From NCBI GenBank assembly GCA_044225795.1, contig JBGAIF010000002.1, positions 372,001 to 436,000 on the forward strand: a stretch of 64,000 nt of DNA, read 5' to 3'. The notes beneath the pieces are model-generated. The model saw only the letters and a program-made list of their open reading frames with translations, searched no databases and had not been told where the DNA came from. Source of the DNA: Nemorincola sp044225795 (GTDB lineage Bacteria; Bacteroidota; Bacteroidia; Chitinophagales; Chitinophagaceae). The translations under genes were made by a program, and so were the position numbers. Each line of letters begins with the position of its first letter. Positions within the stretch are counted from its first letter, which is position 1. Shown in pieces: positions 8,449-16,579 of this stretch.

Positions 8449-9203
8449 GCTGCATCAGGATATGCTCTTTGCAAATACTGCATCTCTGACAAAATATGTC
8501 CCAGGTGCTCTGTATGCAAACAATCTCTGCCACCTGTCTGCATATACACATTTTCAGGAACAGACAATGTAGCCTCGCCAAGTATAGCGGAAATACGGGC
8601 CAGCCATTGTTTATGGAATTCCAGCTCATTTATTGTGAGGCCCATGGTCGTCATGGCCGCTTCAGTTTCATCAGCCTCAAACAGCTCACCGGTGTACATC
8701 CACAGATCATTAACTGCATCCTGCATACGTTCGTGGCTTTCTGCAGTACCATCGCCCAATCTTAAAGCCCAGTCTGTAGCATGCTCCAGGTGATATTTGA
8801 TCTCTTTCAGTGTTTTCGCGGCTATACCGCTTAATGTGGCATCCGTGCATTTTGCAATCTCAGAATACAACTGATATTCATATGCTGCAACAAACAACAT
8901 CTTTGTAATAGCATGCGCAAAGTCAGCATCCGGCTGCTCCACAATGAGATGATTGAAGTATTCCCGCTCGCTTCTCCTGTATGCCAGCATATCTTCGGTC
9001 CGGCCTTTGCCTTCGATCTGTCCGGCATAAGCAAGGATCGCCTGCGCGCGGCCTATCATATCAAGCGCAAAATTTGTCAAGGCCAGATCTTCTTCCAATA
9101 TCGGCGCGTTACTGCACCACTCTGATAGCCTGTATGAATGTATCAACGCATCATCCCCCAGCCTAAGGCAAAATTTGAATAATGCTTCCTGTTGCTGTGT
9201 CAT
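8442..9203 (-). CDS. paaC: Phenylacetyl-CoA epoxidase structural subunit PaaC
   Basis: The 253-residue protein is a ferritin-like helical subunit with the PaaC signatures LRLGDDALIHSYRLSEW, LEEDLALTNFALDMIGRAQ and LEHATDWALRLGDGT. PaaC pairs with the catalytic PaaA in the multicomponent oxygenase that epoxidises the ring of phenylacetyl-CoA. It lacks the diiron ligands of a working catalytic subunit in known homologues. The start at 9203 is 11 bp after the restored paaB stop at 9215. Length matches the family (about 250). Confidence 0.93.
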   Translation of the reverse strand: MTQQQEALFKFCLRLGDDALIHSYRLSEWCSNAPILEEDLALTNFALDMIGRAQAILAYAGQIEGKGRTEDMLAYRRSEREYFNHLIVEQPDADFAHAITKMLFVAAYEYQLYSEIAKCTDATLSGIAAKTLKEIKYHLEHATDWALRLGDGTAESHERMQDAVNDLWMYTGELFEADETEAAMTTMGLTINELEFHKQWLARISAILGEATLSVPENVYMQTGGRDCLHTEHLGHILSEMQYLQRAYPDAAW

Positions 9204-9214
9204 GTCTGAAGTTT

Positions 9215-9512
9215 TTAAATTGCTTTGGCTCCTTCCGGAATTGTATAGAATGTTGGCAGGCGGTATGTCTTATCATTGGCCGGATCAAAAAGCATATCGC
9301 TGTCACAGTAATCCCGGATTTGATGCTACTATTGAATCTGTAGGCACAACCCATATGCTTGTACCCTCACCCCTGCGCGTATAGGTGTCACGGGCATTCT
9401 GCAATGCCATTTTCCGGTCAGAGGCATGAACGGTACCAGCATGCACATAATTGGCACCGGGCTTTGACTGCATGAACACCTCCCATTTTTCCAACTGTGA
9501 ATCTGTTGCCAT
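9215..9512 (-). pseudogene. paaB: paaB, epoxidase subunit, interrupted by a single-base frameshift
   Basis: The start ATG at 9512 encodes an intact PaaB N-terminus, including TYTRRGEGTSIWVV and DSIVASNP (66 residues), then runs to a premature TGA at 9303-9305. The missing PaaB C-terminus (LFDPANDKTYRLPTFYTIPEG) lies immediately downstream in another frame and ends at a TAA at 9215-9217. Removing one G from the GGG run at 9313-9315 restores a 98-residue protein; E. coli PaaB has 95. PaaB is a small essential subunit bridging PaaAC dimers. Explanations are a base-calling error, a recent mutation, or a +1 ribosomal shift. The intact neighbours favour an error or a very recent event. Confidence 0.85.
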
Positions 9513-9532
9513 AAAATCTGTTTTATTGTGAA

Positions 9533-10486
9533 CTAATTTCTGTTTAATTGTTTCTGCCGGTAGGCTTCTGCGGCTTCTCTTACCCATGCACCATTTCTGT
9601 GTGTCTGTTTATGATGCGCCATACGCTGCCTGTTACAAGGGCCGCTACCATTGATGACCCTGGTGAATTCTTCCCAATCGATCTCTCCATGATCGTAATG
9701 ACCTGTAGCTTCATTCCATTTCAGGTCTGGGTCGGGCATGGTCAGTCCGATCACTTCAGCCTGCTGTACGGTTTTGTCGATGAACTTTTGCCTCAACTCA
9801 TCATTAGAGTGTCTTTTTATCTTCCATTTAAAGGCATCCCCGGTATGAGGCGACTGGCTATCGTGCGGGCCAAACATCATCAAGGCAGGCCACCACCATC
9901 TGTTCATGGCATCCTGGGCCATTTGCCGCTGCTCACTGGTACCCTTCATCATTTTCGCCATTATCTCATAACCCTGCCTCTGGTGAAAACTCTCTTCTTT
10001 ACATATTCGCACCATGGCCCTGCTGTATGGTCCGTATGATGTTCTTTGCAAAGAGACCTGGTTCACAATGGCAGCACCATCCACCAGCCATCCAATAGCA
10101 CCTATATCTGCCCAGGTGACAGCCGGATAATTAAAGATATTAGAGTACTTAGCCTTTCCTGTATGAAGCTGTGCTATCATTTCATCACGTGATACGCCAA
10201 GAGTTTCGGCAGCACTATACAGGTATAGTCCATGCCCGCCCTCGTCCTGTATCTTTGCCAGCAATATTTGCTTGGACCTGAGCGACGGCGCCCTCGTGAC
10301 CCAATTGCCCTCCGGCTGCATTCCTATCACCTCTGAATGCGCGTGCTGCGATATCTGGCGAATGAGGTGCTTCCGGTAACCATCGGGCATCACATCCCTT
10401 GGCTCTATCGCGTCATCTTTTTCAATTTTCGCTTCAAATTTTTTCAACCGTTCGTCGGCAACATTGGCCGTTGTTAATGCTTCCAT
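9533..10486 (-). CDS. paaA: Phenylacetyl-CoA epoxidase catalytic subunit PaaA
   Basis: A full-length 317-residue PaaA with the diiron carboxylate motifs IQDEGGHGLYLYSAAETLG and CKEESFHQRQG, and the WWWPALMMFGP segment. PaaA catalyses O2-dependent epoxidation of the aromatic ring of phenylacetyl-CoA, the first ring-modifying step of the phenylacetate pathway. It lies 31 bp after hppD and 20 bp before paaB, so it belongs to one transcription unit. The later ring-opening and beta-oxidation genes (paaG, paaZ, paaF, paaH) are not in the window. Confidence 0.95.
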   Translation of the reverse strand: MEALTTANVADERLKKFEAKIEKDDAIEPRDVMPDGYRKHLIRQISQHAHSEVIGMQPEGNWVTRAPSLRSKQILLAKIQDEGGHGLYLYSAAETLGVSRDEMIAQLHTGKAKYSNIFNYPAVTWADIGAIGWLVDGAAIVNQVSLQRTSYGPYSRAMVRICKEESFHQRQGYEIMAKMMKGTSEQRQMAQDAMNRWWWPALMMFGPHDSQSPHTGDAFKWKIKRHSNDELRQKFIDKTVQQAEVIGLTMPDPDLKWNEATGHYDHGEIDWEEFTRVINGSGPCNRQRMAHHKQTHRNGAWVREAAEAYRQKQLNRN

Positions 10487-10517
10487 AATTGATCTTTATG
10501 TATGAACTGATGGATCG

Positions 10518-11675
10518 TTATAATGTTCCCCGGCGTGCCTGCTCAGCTTCTATTGATTCGAACAATGCCTGGAAGTTTCCTTTACCGAATGACCTGGCAC
10601 CTTTGCGCTGAATGATCTCAAAGAACAGTGTGGGCCTGTCTTCTACCGGCTTGGTAAAGATCTGCAGCAGGTACCCTTCCTCATCCCTGTCCACCATAAT
10701 GCCAAGACCCTTAAGTATCTCAAGATCTTCAGCTATCTCGCCCACCCTGCCGGGAACTGTATCGTAATAAGTGCCTGGAACATGCAAGAACTCTACACCT
10801 CTTTTCCTCATCTCAGATACCGTAAATACAATATCATCTGTGGCCACAGCAATGTGCTGGCAGCCCGGACCACGGTAAAAATCAAGATATTCCTCCACCT
10901 GCGATTTTTTCAATCCAACGGCCGGTTCATTTATAGGGAATTTGATACGGCCGTTTCCATTGCTCATTACCTTACTCATCAAGGCAGTGTATTGTGTAGA
11001 AATGTCTTTATCGTCAAATGTGATCAGGTTGGCAAATCCCATCGTATGCGCGTAGAATTCAGCCCACTTGTTCATCGCGCCCAGCTCCACATTACCTACC
11101 ATGTGATCTATGTACTTAAGCCCGCAATCGCCTGGATTATACTCTGACCGCCACTCCACAAAACCCGGCAGGAATACACCTTTGTAATTCTTACGTTCTA
11201 CAAATACGTGCACGGTATCTCCATATGTATGTATGCCGGCACGTACCACTTCTCCATGCTCATCCTTCTCTACTACCGGTTCGAAATAGGATTTTGCACC
11301 TCTCGAGGTGGTAGCCTCATAGGCGCCTCTTGCATCATCCACCCATAGCGCGATCACTTTTACCCCGTCGCCATGTTTTCTTAAGTGTTCAGATATCTCA
11401 CTGTCCGGATCGAAAGGAGTGGTAAGCACAAGCCTTATCTTTCCCTGTGCCAGTACATAAGATGTCTTCGACCTGTCGCCGGTCTCCAGACCGCTATACG
11501 CCAGCGATTGGAAGCCCAGGGCTGTCTTATAATAGTGAGCTGCCTGTTTGGCGTTACCTACATACAACTCTACATAATCAGTGCCGCTTATCGGCAGAAA
11601 GTCTTCAGCTTTGTCAAAGATCTTCTCTATGCCATAGCTGAAATTGTCCACATGTTTCAGATCAGGAGTATTCAT
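10518..11675 (-). CDS. hppD: 4-hydroxyphenylpyruvate dioxygenase
   Basis: The 385-residue protein contains two vicinal-oxygen-chelate domains. Recognisable family segments are YIDHMVGNVELGAMNKW with the first iron-ligand His, GPGCQHIAVATDDI with the second, and the C-terminal LLQIFTKPVEDRPTLFFEIIQRKGARSFGKGNF with the Glu ligand. It converts 4-hydroxyphenylpyruvate plus O2 to homogentisate in tyrosine breakdown. It follows hmgA by 10 bp, so substrate and product enzymes are co-expressed. Length and motifs are normal for the family. Confidence 0.96.
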   Translation of the reverse strand: MNTPDLKHVDNFSYGIEKIFDKAEDFLPISGTDYVELYVGNAKQAAHYYKTALGFQSLAYSGLETGDRSKTSYVLAQGKIRLVLTTPFDPDSEISEHLRKHGDGVKVIALWVDDARGAYEATTSRGAKSYFEPVVEKDEHGEVVRAGIHTYGDTVHVFVERKNYKGVFLPGFVEWRSEYNPGDCGLKYIDHMVGNVELGAMNKWAEFYAHTMGFANLITFDDKDISTQYTALMSKVMSNGNGRIKFPINEPAVGLKKSQVEEYLDFYRGPGCQHIAVATDDIVFTVSEMRKRGVEFLHVPGTYYDTVPGRVGEIAEDLEILKGLGIMVDRDEEGYLLQIFTKPVEDRPTLFFEIIQRKGARSFGKGNFQALFESIEAEQARRGTL

Positions 11676-11685
11676 AAATATTCAT

Positions 11686-12843
11686 TTATTCAGTTAACCA
11701 TGATTTGTAATAGTCATTTACTTCTATTTCCAGCGCTTCTTTCGTGATCATCATCGGCTGGAAAGGATCTATCATCACAGCCAGTTCTTTTGTTTCTTTC
11801 TGACCAATGCTGCGCTCTATTGCACCGGGATGAGGCCCGTGAGGAATACCGCCCGGGTGCAGCGTCAGTTGTCCCGCCTGAATATTGTTCCGGCTCATAA
11901 AGTCGCCATCCACATAATACAATATCTCGTCGCTGTCGATATTACTATGATGGTACGGAGCAGGAATAGCGAGCGGATGATAATCATATAACCTGGGCAC
12001 AAATGAACAGATCACAAAATTCCTGCTCTCGAACGTCTGGTGTATCGGAGGAGGCATATGTATTCTGCCTGTGATCGGCTCAAAGTTGAAAATGGAAAAG
12101 GTATATGGATAATGATATCCATCCCATCCTGCCACGTCGAACGGGTGATTGGCATATACATATGGGAACATAGTGCCTTTCTTCTTGATATAGACATCAA
12201 AATCACCCTTAACATCATGTGTCTCCAGGTTCTCGGGCTGCCTGATATCACGCTCACAGAAGGGAGAATGCTCCAGCAACTGCCCGAACTCATTCCTGTA
12301 TCTTCTCGGTGTGAATATCGGGTCTGCAGACTCCACGTATAACAAACGATTGTCTGTCGTGTCGAAGGCTATCTGATAAACTGTTCCTCTCGGAATTACG
12401 ATATAATCACCGTACTGAAACTTCAGAGAGCCATACATGGTATAGAGCTTACCACTACCCTTGTGTACGAACAGCATTTCGTCTGCGTCAGCATTCTTGT
12501 AAAAATATTCCGTTGACTTCTGTGGTGCCGCAAGACCGATCTGCATGGCCGCATTAACAAAAAGAGTCTTCCTGCTTTTCAGGTAATCCTGCTCCGGCTT
12601 AATATCAAAGCCCTTAAAGCTCATCGCGTTCAGACTGTTATCTATGGCTATCTCCGGCCTCACAGAATATGGCTTATCCTTTTGCTTTACCCTCGTAGGC
12701 GGATAAAGATGGTAAACCAATGATGATAACCCACTGAACCCCTGGGTTCCGACTAATTCCTCCTGGTATAGATTTCCATTGGCCTGGCGGCTTACAACAT
12801 GTCGCTTATCCGGAATAATGCCGAGGCGATGATAAAATGGCAT
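11686..12843 (-). CDS. hmgA: Homogentisate 1,2-dioxygenase
   Basis: This 385-residue cupin-type dioxygenase has the family segments MLFVHKGSGKLYTMYGSLKFQYGD, the PPPIHQTFES loop, and LHPGGIPHGPHPG with iron-binding His residues. It opens the homogentisate ring with O2 to give maleylacetoacetate. It is the first gene of the hmgA-hppD-paaABCD-MBL unit, whose intergenic gaps are 31 bp or less. Maleylacetoacetate isomerase and fumarylacetoacetase genes are not visible here. The promoter region carries a TAGGTTTG box and a one-mismatch Crp/Fnr-like dyad. Confidence 0.95.
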   Translation of the reverse strand: MPFYHRLGIIPDKRHVVSRQANGNLYQEELVGTQGFSGLSSLVYHLYPPTRVKQKDKPYSVRPEIAIDNSLNAMSFKGFDIKPEQDYLKSRKTLFVNAAMQIGLAAPQKSTEYFYKNADADEMLFVHKGSGKLYTMYGSLKFQYGDYIVIPRGTVYQIAFDTTDNRLLYVESADPIFTPRRYRNEFGQLLEHSPFCERDIRQPENLETHDVKGDFDVYIKKKGTMFPYVYANHPFDVAGWDGYHYPYTFSIFNFEPITGRIHMPPPIHQTFESRNFVICSFVPRLYDYHPLAIPAPYHHSNIDSDEILYYVDGDFMSRNNIQAGQLTLHPGGIPHGPHPGAIERSIGQKETKELAVMIDPFQPMMITKEALEIEVNDYYKSWLTE

Positions 12844-12860
12844 ATTAATAGTTTATCTCA

Positions 12861-12903
12861 CAAACCTATTCACCACTTGAACCGGAAATAATGACCTTGG
12901 GCA
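12861..12903 (-). promoter_or_regulatory. Promoter of the hmgA-paa unit with a degenerate Crp/Fnr-like operator
   Basis: TAGGTTTG (12868-12861, minus strand) matches TAnnTTTG and leaves a 14-nt leader to the hmgA ATG. TGCCCAAGGTCA on the minus strand (12903-12892) differs from the TGAC-N4-GTCA pattern at one arm base. Its centre at 12897.5 is exactly 33 bp from the box centre at 12864.5, as at the other three sites. Support is weaker than for those because one arm is imperfect. Confidence 0.45.
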
Positions 12904-13026
12904 TCTAATACGCTGATTTTGGTCATGTTACACAAACCAAACATGCAATTCTTCTTCTATTTACAACGGCCACCATGAGATACAGGAATATTTCAGAACT
13001 TTGAGTGCAACCTCAAAAAAAATGCC

Positions 13027-13407
13027 ATGCAAGAATATATGCTGCTCATCCGCAATGACGCTGACTCCAAGTCAACTTTCTCTCCCGAAGACCACCTTTC
13101 ATTTGTAAATGCTTGTAAGGACTACATCAATCAACTGACCAGCGAAGAAAAATTGATAGGTGCGCAGCCTATGGTACGCGAAGGCGTGATGCTGTCTAAT
13201 ACTGCGGGAGAGTGGCAGGCCGGTCCCTTCAGCACATCAAAAGAGGTTATTGTAGGTTATTATCACATCAGGGCAAGTGATATGAACGAAGCAATTGAAA
13301 TAGCTAAAGGAAACCCCGAATTCTCCTATACAAACACTGTGCGTATCGAGATACGCCCGCTAAAGACAATAGAAAAAGACAATAATTTCACCTACCCGAA
13401 ACATTGA
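13027..13407 (+). CDS. YciI/DGPF-domain family protein
   Basis: The 126-residue protein has the YciI-like ferredoxin-type pattern: an N-terminal EYMLLIRND strand, a helix region, the EWQAGPFSTSKEVIVGYYHI segment resembling the DGPF motif, and a final helix followed by IEIRPL. Members of this family are small cytosolic proteins with weakly defined roles; some are associated with ECF sigma factors or ring-cleavage chemistry. A near-consensus -7 box GAACTTTG (12996-13003) lies upstream. The gene is divergent from hmgA and convergent with the usher-like gene, with stops only 2 bp apart. Confidence 0.8.
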   Translation: MQEYMLLIRNDADSKSTFSPEDHLSFVNACKDYINQLTSEEKLIGAQPMVREGVMLSNTAGEWQAGPFSTSKEVIVGYYHIRASDMNEAIEIAKGNPEFSYTNTVRIEIRPLKTIEKDNNFTYPKH

Positions 13408-13409
13408 CA

Positions 13410-16037
13410 CTATCGCTTCTTACCATCTGTAATTAGCAGGAACTCGATATTATCAACCACGTCTCCATCTCTTCCTGCATTTATCCTGAAGGCTGTCTTA
13501 GATTTATCGGAAGTATAGTGCAGCTTCTGCATTTGCGCCGGATCTACTCCCGCAGTATATGTGCCCGGAGATAAGCCCAGGTAGCTGAAATAGCCATCAG
13601 GTTCGGTAATGGTCCTGGCAACAACACTACCATCGCTACCGTAAACATTTACGATCACCTGCCCTATACCCTTGACCTTGCCTGTCTCCATGTTCTTCAG
13701 CGAGATAGTTCCCGATACTTCACCTACCACGGCTACCGGCACATCAACTTCTGTAAAGTCGTTCGCATTTACAGATACCTGCACTGTCTTTTTCTTTACC
13801 TGCCACGAGATATTATCAAAGCTGTTCCTATCTAATTCTATATAGTAATTGACATATGGTTCCAGTTCCAGCACACGCACACTGGTATCCTTTGTGTCAT
13901 AGACTATCTTCCCGCCGTTCATCCTTATTTTAAGCCCGGCAGCTTTAGGCTCGTCCTTATCCCATACCCCGTTGCAATTCACATCAAGGAAAGGACGGAC
14001 AACGATCGCACCCTTACCAATGTTGGCGCGGCTATTAGGCTTCGCGTATTTTGTTTTGCCATCAAAGAGCACGCTGCCTGATGCTGACTCCACAATACTG
14101 TAATTGCCGTTATTGCCGGCAAGCGCCGTTACGTTAGTCCTCGCGAATGAGAAATCATACCTCAATCCAAGCAGTACGTTTCTGTTATTGCTCACAAAAT
14201 ACTCCTGGTAAGTAAGATTTACGAACCCTTTGCCCATCAGGTGTTTTTCAAGTGTCAGCTTAACAAAATCCGTCCGCGACCTCCGGTAATCATACTGCAA
14301 CTGCGAAGTAAAATAGAGCTTGGGAACTACAAGGAAGGATAATGATGCAAGACTATATGCGTAAATACCCGATACAGATGTCACCGAGGCATATGACGAC
14401 AGGTTTATGCCGACGCGCCTTATAGATCCCGCAAAAGTAAGTTCAGCATTAGTATATTTTGATGTTGGCAGAATGATCTGGTCCATAGCTACCCTCGAGA
14501 ATACAGATGTCTTGAACACATGCAATGGCACTGTGACGCTGGCCTTCCTATCTTCGAGGTAATTGAAGAAGATCGCCGTTTGCCCTTTGACAAACTTTGT
14601 GTAATCAATATCAAACTGAACATTTGATGGCAGCCTGTAACTAAGTATGCCTTTAGACCTAACACCATGTGTATATTCCCCGGACAACATCAGGTTTGAC
14701 GCCAGGCGGAAAGACGTATTGACAAATGGCATTCCCGGTCCGGACTTCACGGAAGACAGGTATTCATAACCGGCACCAACAGTCACATGATTAGACAATC
14801 CATAATGGGTGCTCAGACGGCCAAACTTACTGGTCAGCCCGTCTTCAATTATGCCCCCGGTAGCCGAATATTCAAATTCCCTCGCAGGCACAAAGTTGAA
14901 AGGCACACTGATATATTGCTGGCTGGTACGCTCTTCTCCATAAGGCCCGTAAAACCTTAGCTTAATGATTGAATAGCCATAGATCAAGGGCACATCAAAC
15001 GTGTAAAATCCCGACGCGTCGGTCTTCTTATAGTCAACCAATACATCATTCACATATAACTCCACTACCCAACCCGGCTCGGTACTATTGCTGATCGTGT
15101 AAGTGCCATAGGAACGGCGCTGAATGGTCGGGATGTTATTGATCTGCACACCAACCAATGGCGCATACAGGCTGGCTACAGACTGCGTATATATCTTCCC
15201 CGCCACTACCTGCCTGAGTGCTGCGTTGTCATTATTTACAAACCGCCATTGGTAGTATTGCTGTTTTTCATTGAATTGCTGGTCACTGTAGTAGTTCAGG
15301 GATACATTCGTTTCTCCTCCGGCCACAACACCTCCAAGTCCGAGGTTCAGCCTTGTTTCATCATTGGCCTGCGACTGCTGTGTGGAGATAACCGCCCAGT
15401 CTGCCGTGCCAAAATGAAATAAAGGGTAGGAACGTTTGATCACCGTATCAGCTTTTAGCTCTCCTTTCAGCTTATTGACATTCTTACGCATTGTCTCCAG
15501 CCTTGCTTCTCTTAGCGCCGGCAACTCTGCATCCGAGACCATCAGCACGTATAGTTGCCTGAAATTGAACCTGCCATCCAATCCGAATACTGATTTGAAG
15601 TATTTCAGATTCACATACAATGCAGTCTCTCTCAATATTAGGTCGCCCGTAGGCAGATCATAAGCCTTGTCCCTGAAAGTAATTCGGTTGTGTGTCCAAC
15701 TGATCGAATAAGCATCCTGTGGGTTTATATAGAAGCCTTTTACAGAATCATAGTTTGTTGAAGGCGTGTTCCTGATCTTTATGAAATCAAAAACATTGGT
15801 CACAGACAGAAAAACATCTTTGTCCCTTATGATAGCCGGAATTTCTGTGGTGCCGATACCCTTTACTTCCAGGGTCACCCCGATCTCCTCTTCATCTGCA
15901 TCATCATTCTTCTGCTGGGCGTCAGCCACAAACGGAAGCAGTAACGACAATAAGAACACGAAAACATATCTCCTGTACGAACCACAGATGTTTCGTATAG
16001 GATCAATAATAAAATAGAATTGTTTTGTTTGAGCCAT
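13410..16037 (-). CDS. Usher-like outer-membrane protein
   Basis: An 875-residue protein with a signal peptide (hydrophobic FVFLLSLLLPFVADA, residues 25-39). A periplasmic N-terminal domain is followed by a long run of alternating strands (about 215-690) consistent with a beta-barrel. The segment RRSYGTYTISNSTEPGWVVE then LYVNDVLVDYKKTDASGFY then RFYGPYGEE resembles the strand-plug region of fimbrial ushers, which secrete and assemble chaperone-bound subunits. The C-terminus has FLDVNCNGVWDKDEP (SdrD/EF-like) and a carboxypeptidase-regulatory-like domain. It is the last gene of an operon with a PapD-like chaperone and a DUF4402 protein, which supports the role. Usher assignment is by motif and context, not by any search. 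Confidence 0.6.
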   Translation of the reverse strand: MAQTKQFYFIIDPIRNICGSYRRYVFVFLLSLLLPFVADAQQKNDDADEEEIGVTLEVKGIGTTEIPAIIRDKDVFLSVTNVFDFIKIRNTPSTNYDSVKGFYINPQDAYSISWTHNRITFRDKAYDLPTGDLILRETALYVNLKYFKSVFGLDGRFNFRQLYVLMVSDAELPALREARLETMRKNVNKLKGELKADTVIKRSYPLFHFGTADWAVISTQQSQANDETRLNLGLGGVVAGGETNVSLNYYSDQQFNEKQQYYQWRFVNNDNAALRQVVAGKIYTQSVASLYAPLVGVQINNIPTIQRRSYGTYTISNSTEPGWVVELYVNDVLVDYKKTDASGFYTFDVPLIYGYSIIKLRFYGPYGEERTSQQYISVPFNFVPAREFEYSATGGIIEDGLTSKFGRLSTHYGLSNHVTVGAGYEYLSSVKSGPGMPFVNTSFRLASNLMLSGEYTHGVRSKGILSYRLPSNVQFDIDYTKFVKGQTAIFFNYLEDRKASVTVPLHVFKTSVFSRVAMDQIILPTSKYTNAELTFAGSIRRVGINLSSYASVTSVSGIYAYSLASLSFLVVPKLYFTSQLQYDYRRSRTDFVKLTLEKHLMGKGFVNLTYQEYFVSNNRNVLLGLRYDFSFARTNVTALAGNNGNYSIVESASGSVLFDGKTKYAKPNSRANIGKGAIVVRPFLDVNCNGVWDKDEPKAAGLKIRMNGGKIVYDTKDTSVRVLELEPYVNYYIELDRNSFDNISWQVKKKTVQVSVNANDFTEVDVPVAVVGEVSGTISLKNMETGKVKGIGQVIVNVYGSDGSVVARTITEPDGYFSYLGLSPGTYTAGVDPAQMQKLHYTSDKSKTAFRINAGRDGDVVDNIEFLLITDGKKR

Positions 16038-16063
16038 TAATTTTTCAAGGATTTTTTATAGGT

Positions 16064-16579
16064 CTATTCTTGCAGGAACATTACGTAAAAAGTTCCCGTA
16101 TAAGTCCCTACAGGATTTGCGGTAGGTGAACCTACTGTTAATACGCCCCCAATATACACTGTACTAACGGAAGGAGGGGTAGCAGAAGTGATAAATGGCG
16201 ACTTAGGGTCACTGGCGCCCACGTGAAGATTCATGGTCCCGCCGCCACTTCCGCTAAGGGTTACATCAGGTCCATTCACAACAGAGATGATAGTGCCGGG
16301 GTTTGCCAGTATCTCGAAACTGGCAGCGCCATATGTAAAACCCGACAAAGTTGCCTCAATGACACCGCCTGTTGACGAGCGGGATCCATCTGGGAGTATA
16401 GTCAGTGTGCCTCCGGTAGAAGAAAGATAAATAGCGCCGAAACGCAGATCGTATGCGGGGTTGTGATAGACAGAAATAGGCTTGGGTGGCTGCACCTGCG
16501 CGCCGGCGCGGACACAGCCGGTCATTGCAATGAGTATCATTGCAAATAGCCTGCCTGAAATGTTAAAAGGCGTTTTCAT
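16064..16579 (-). CDS. DUF4402-family secreted protein, candidate fibre subunit
   Basis: A 171-residue protein with a signal peptide ending near GAQ. It then shows the DUF4402 pattern: DLRFGAIYLSSTGGTLTILPDGSRSSTGG early and GGVLTVGSPTANPVGTYTG near the C-terminus. In other bacteria DUF4402 proteins often accompany PapD-like chaperones, fitting a pilin-like role. A CVRAGAQ segment makes a lipoprotein alternative possible but not likely. Its ATG (16579-16577) overlaps the TAA of the giant gene upstream, so translation is coupled. It precedes the usher-like gene by 26 bp. Confidence 0.75.
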   Translation of the reverse strand: MKTPFNISGRLFAMILIAMTGCVRAGAQVQPPKPISVYHNPAYDLRFGAIYLSSTGGTLTILPDGSRSSTGGVIEATLSGFTYGAASFEILANPGTIISVVNGPDVTLSGSGGGTMNLHVGASDPKSPFITSATPPSVSTVYIGGVLTVGSPTANPVGTYTGTFYVMFLQE

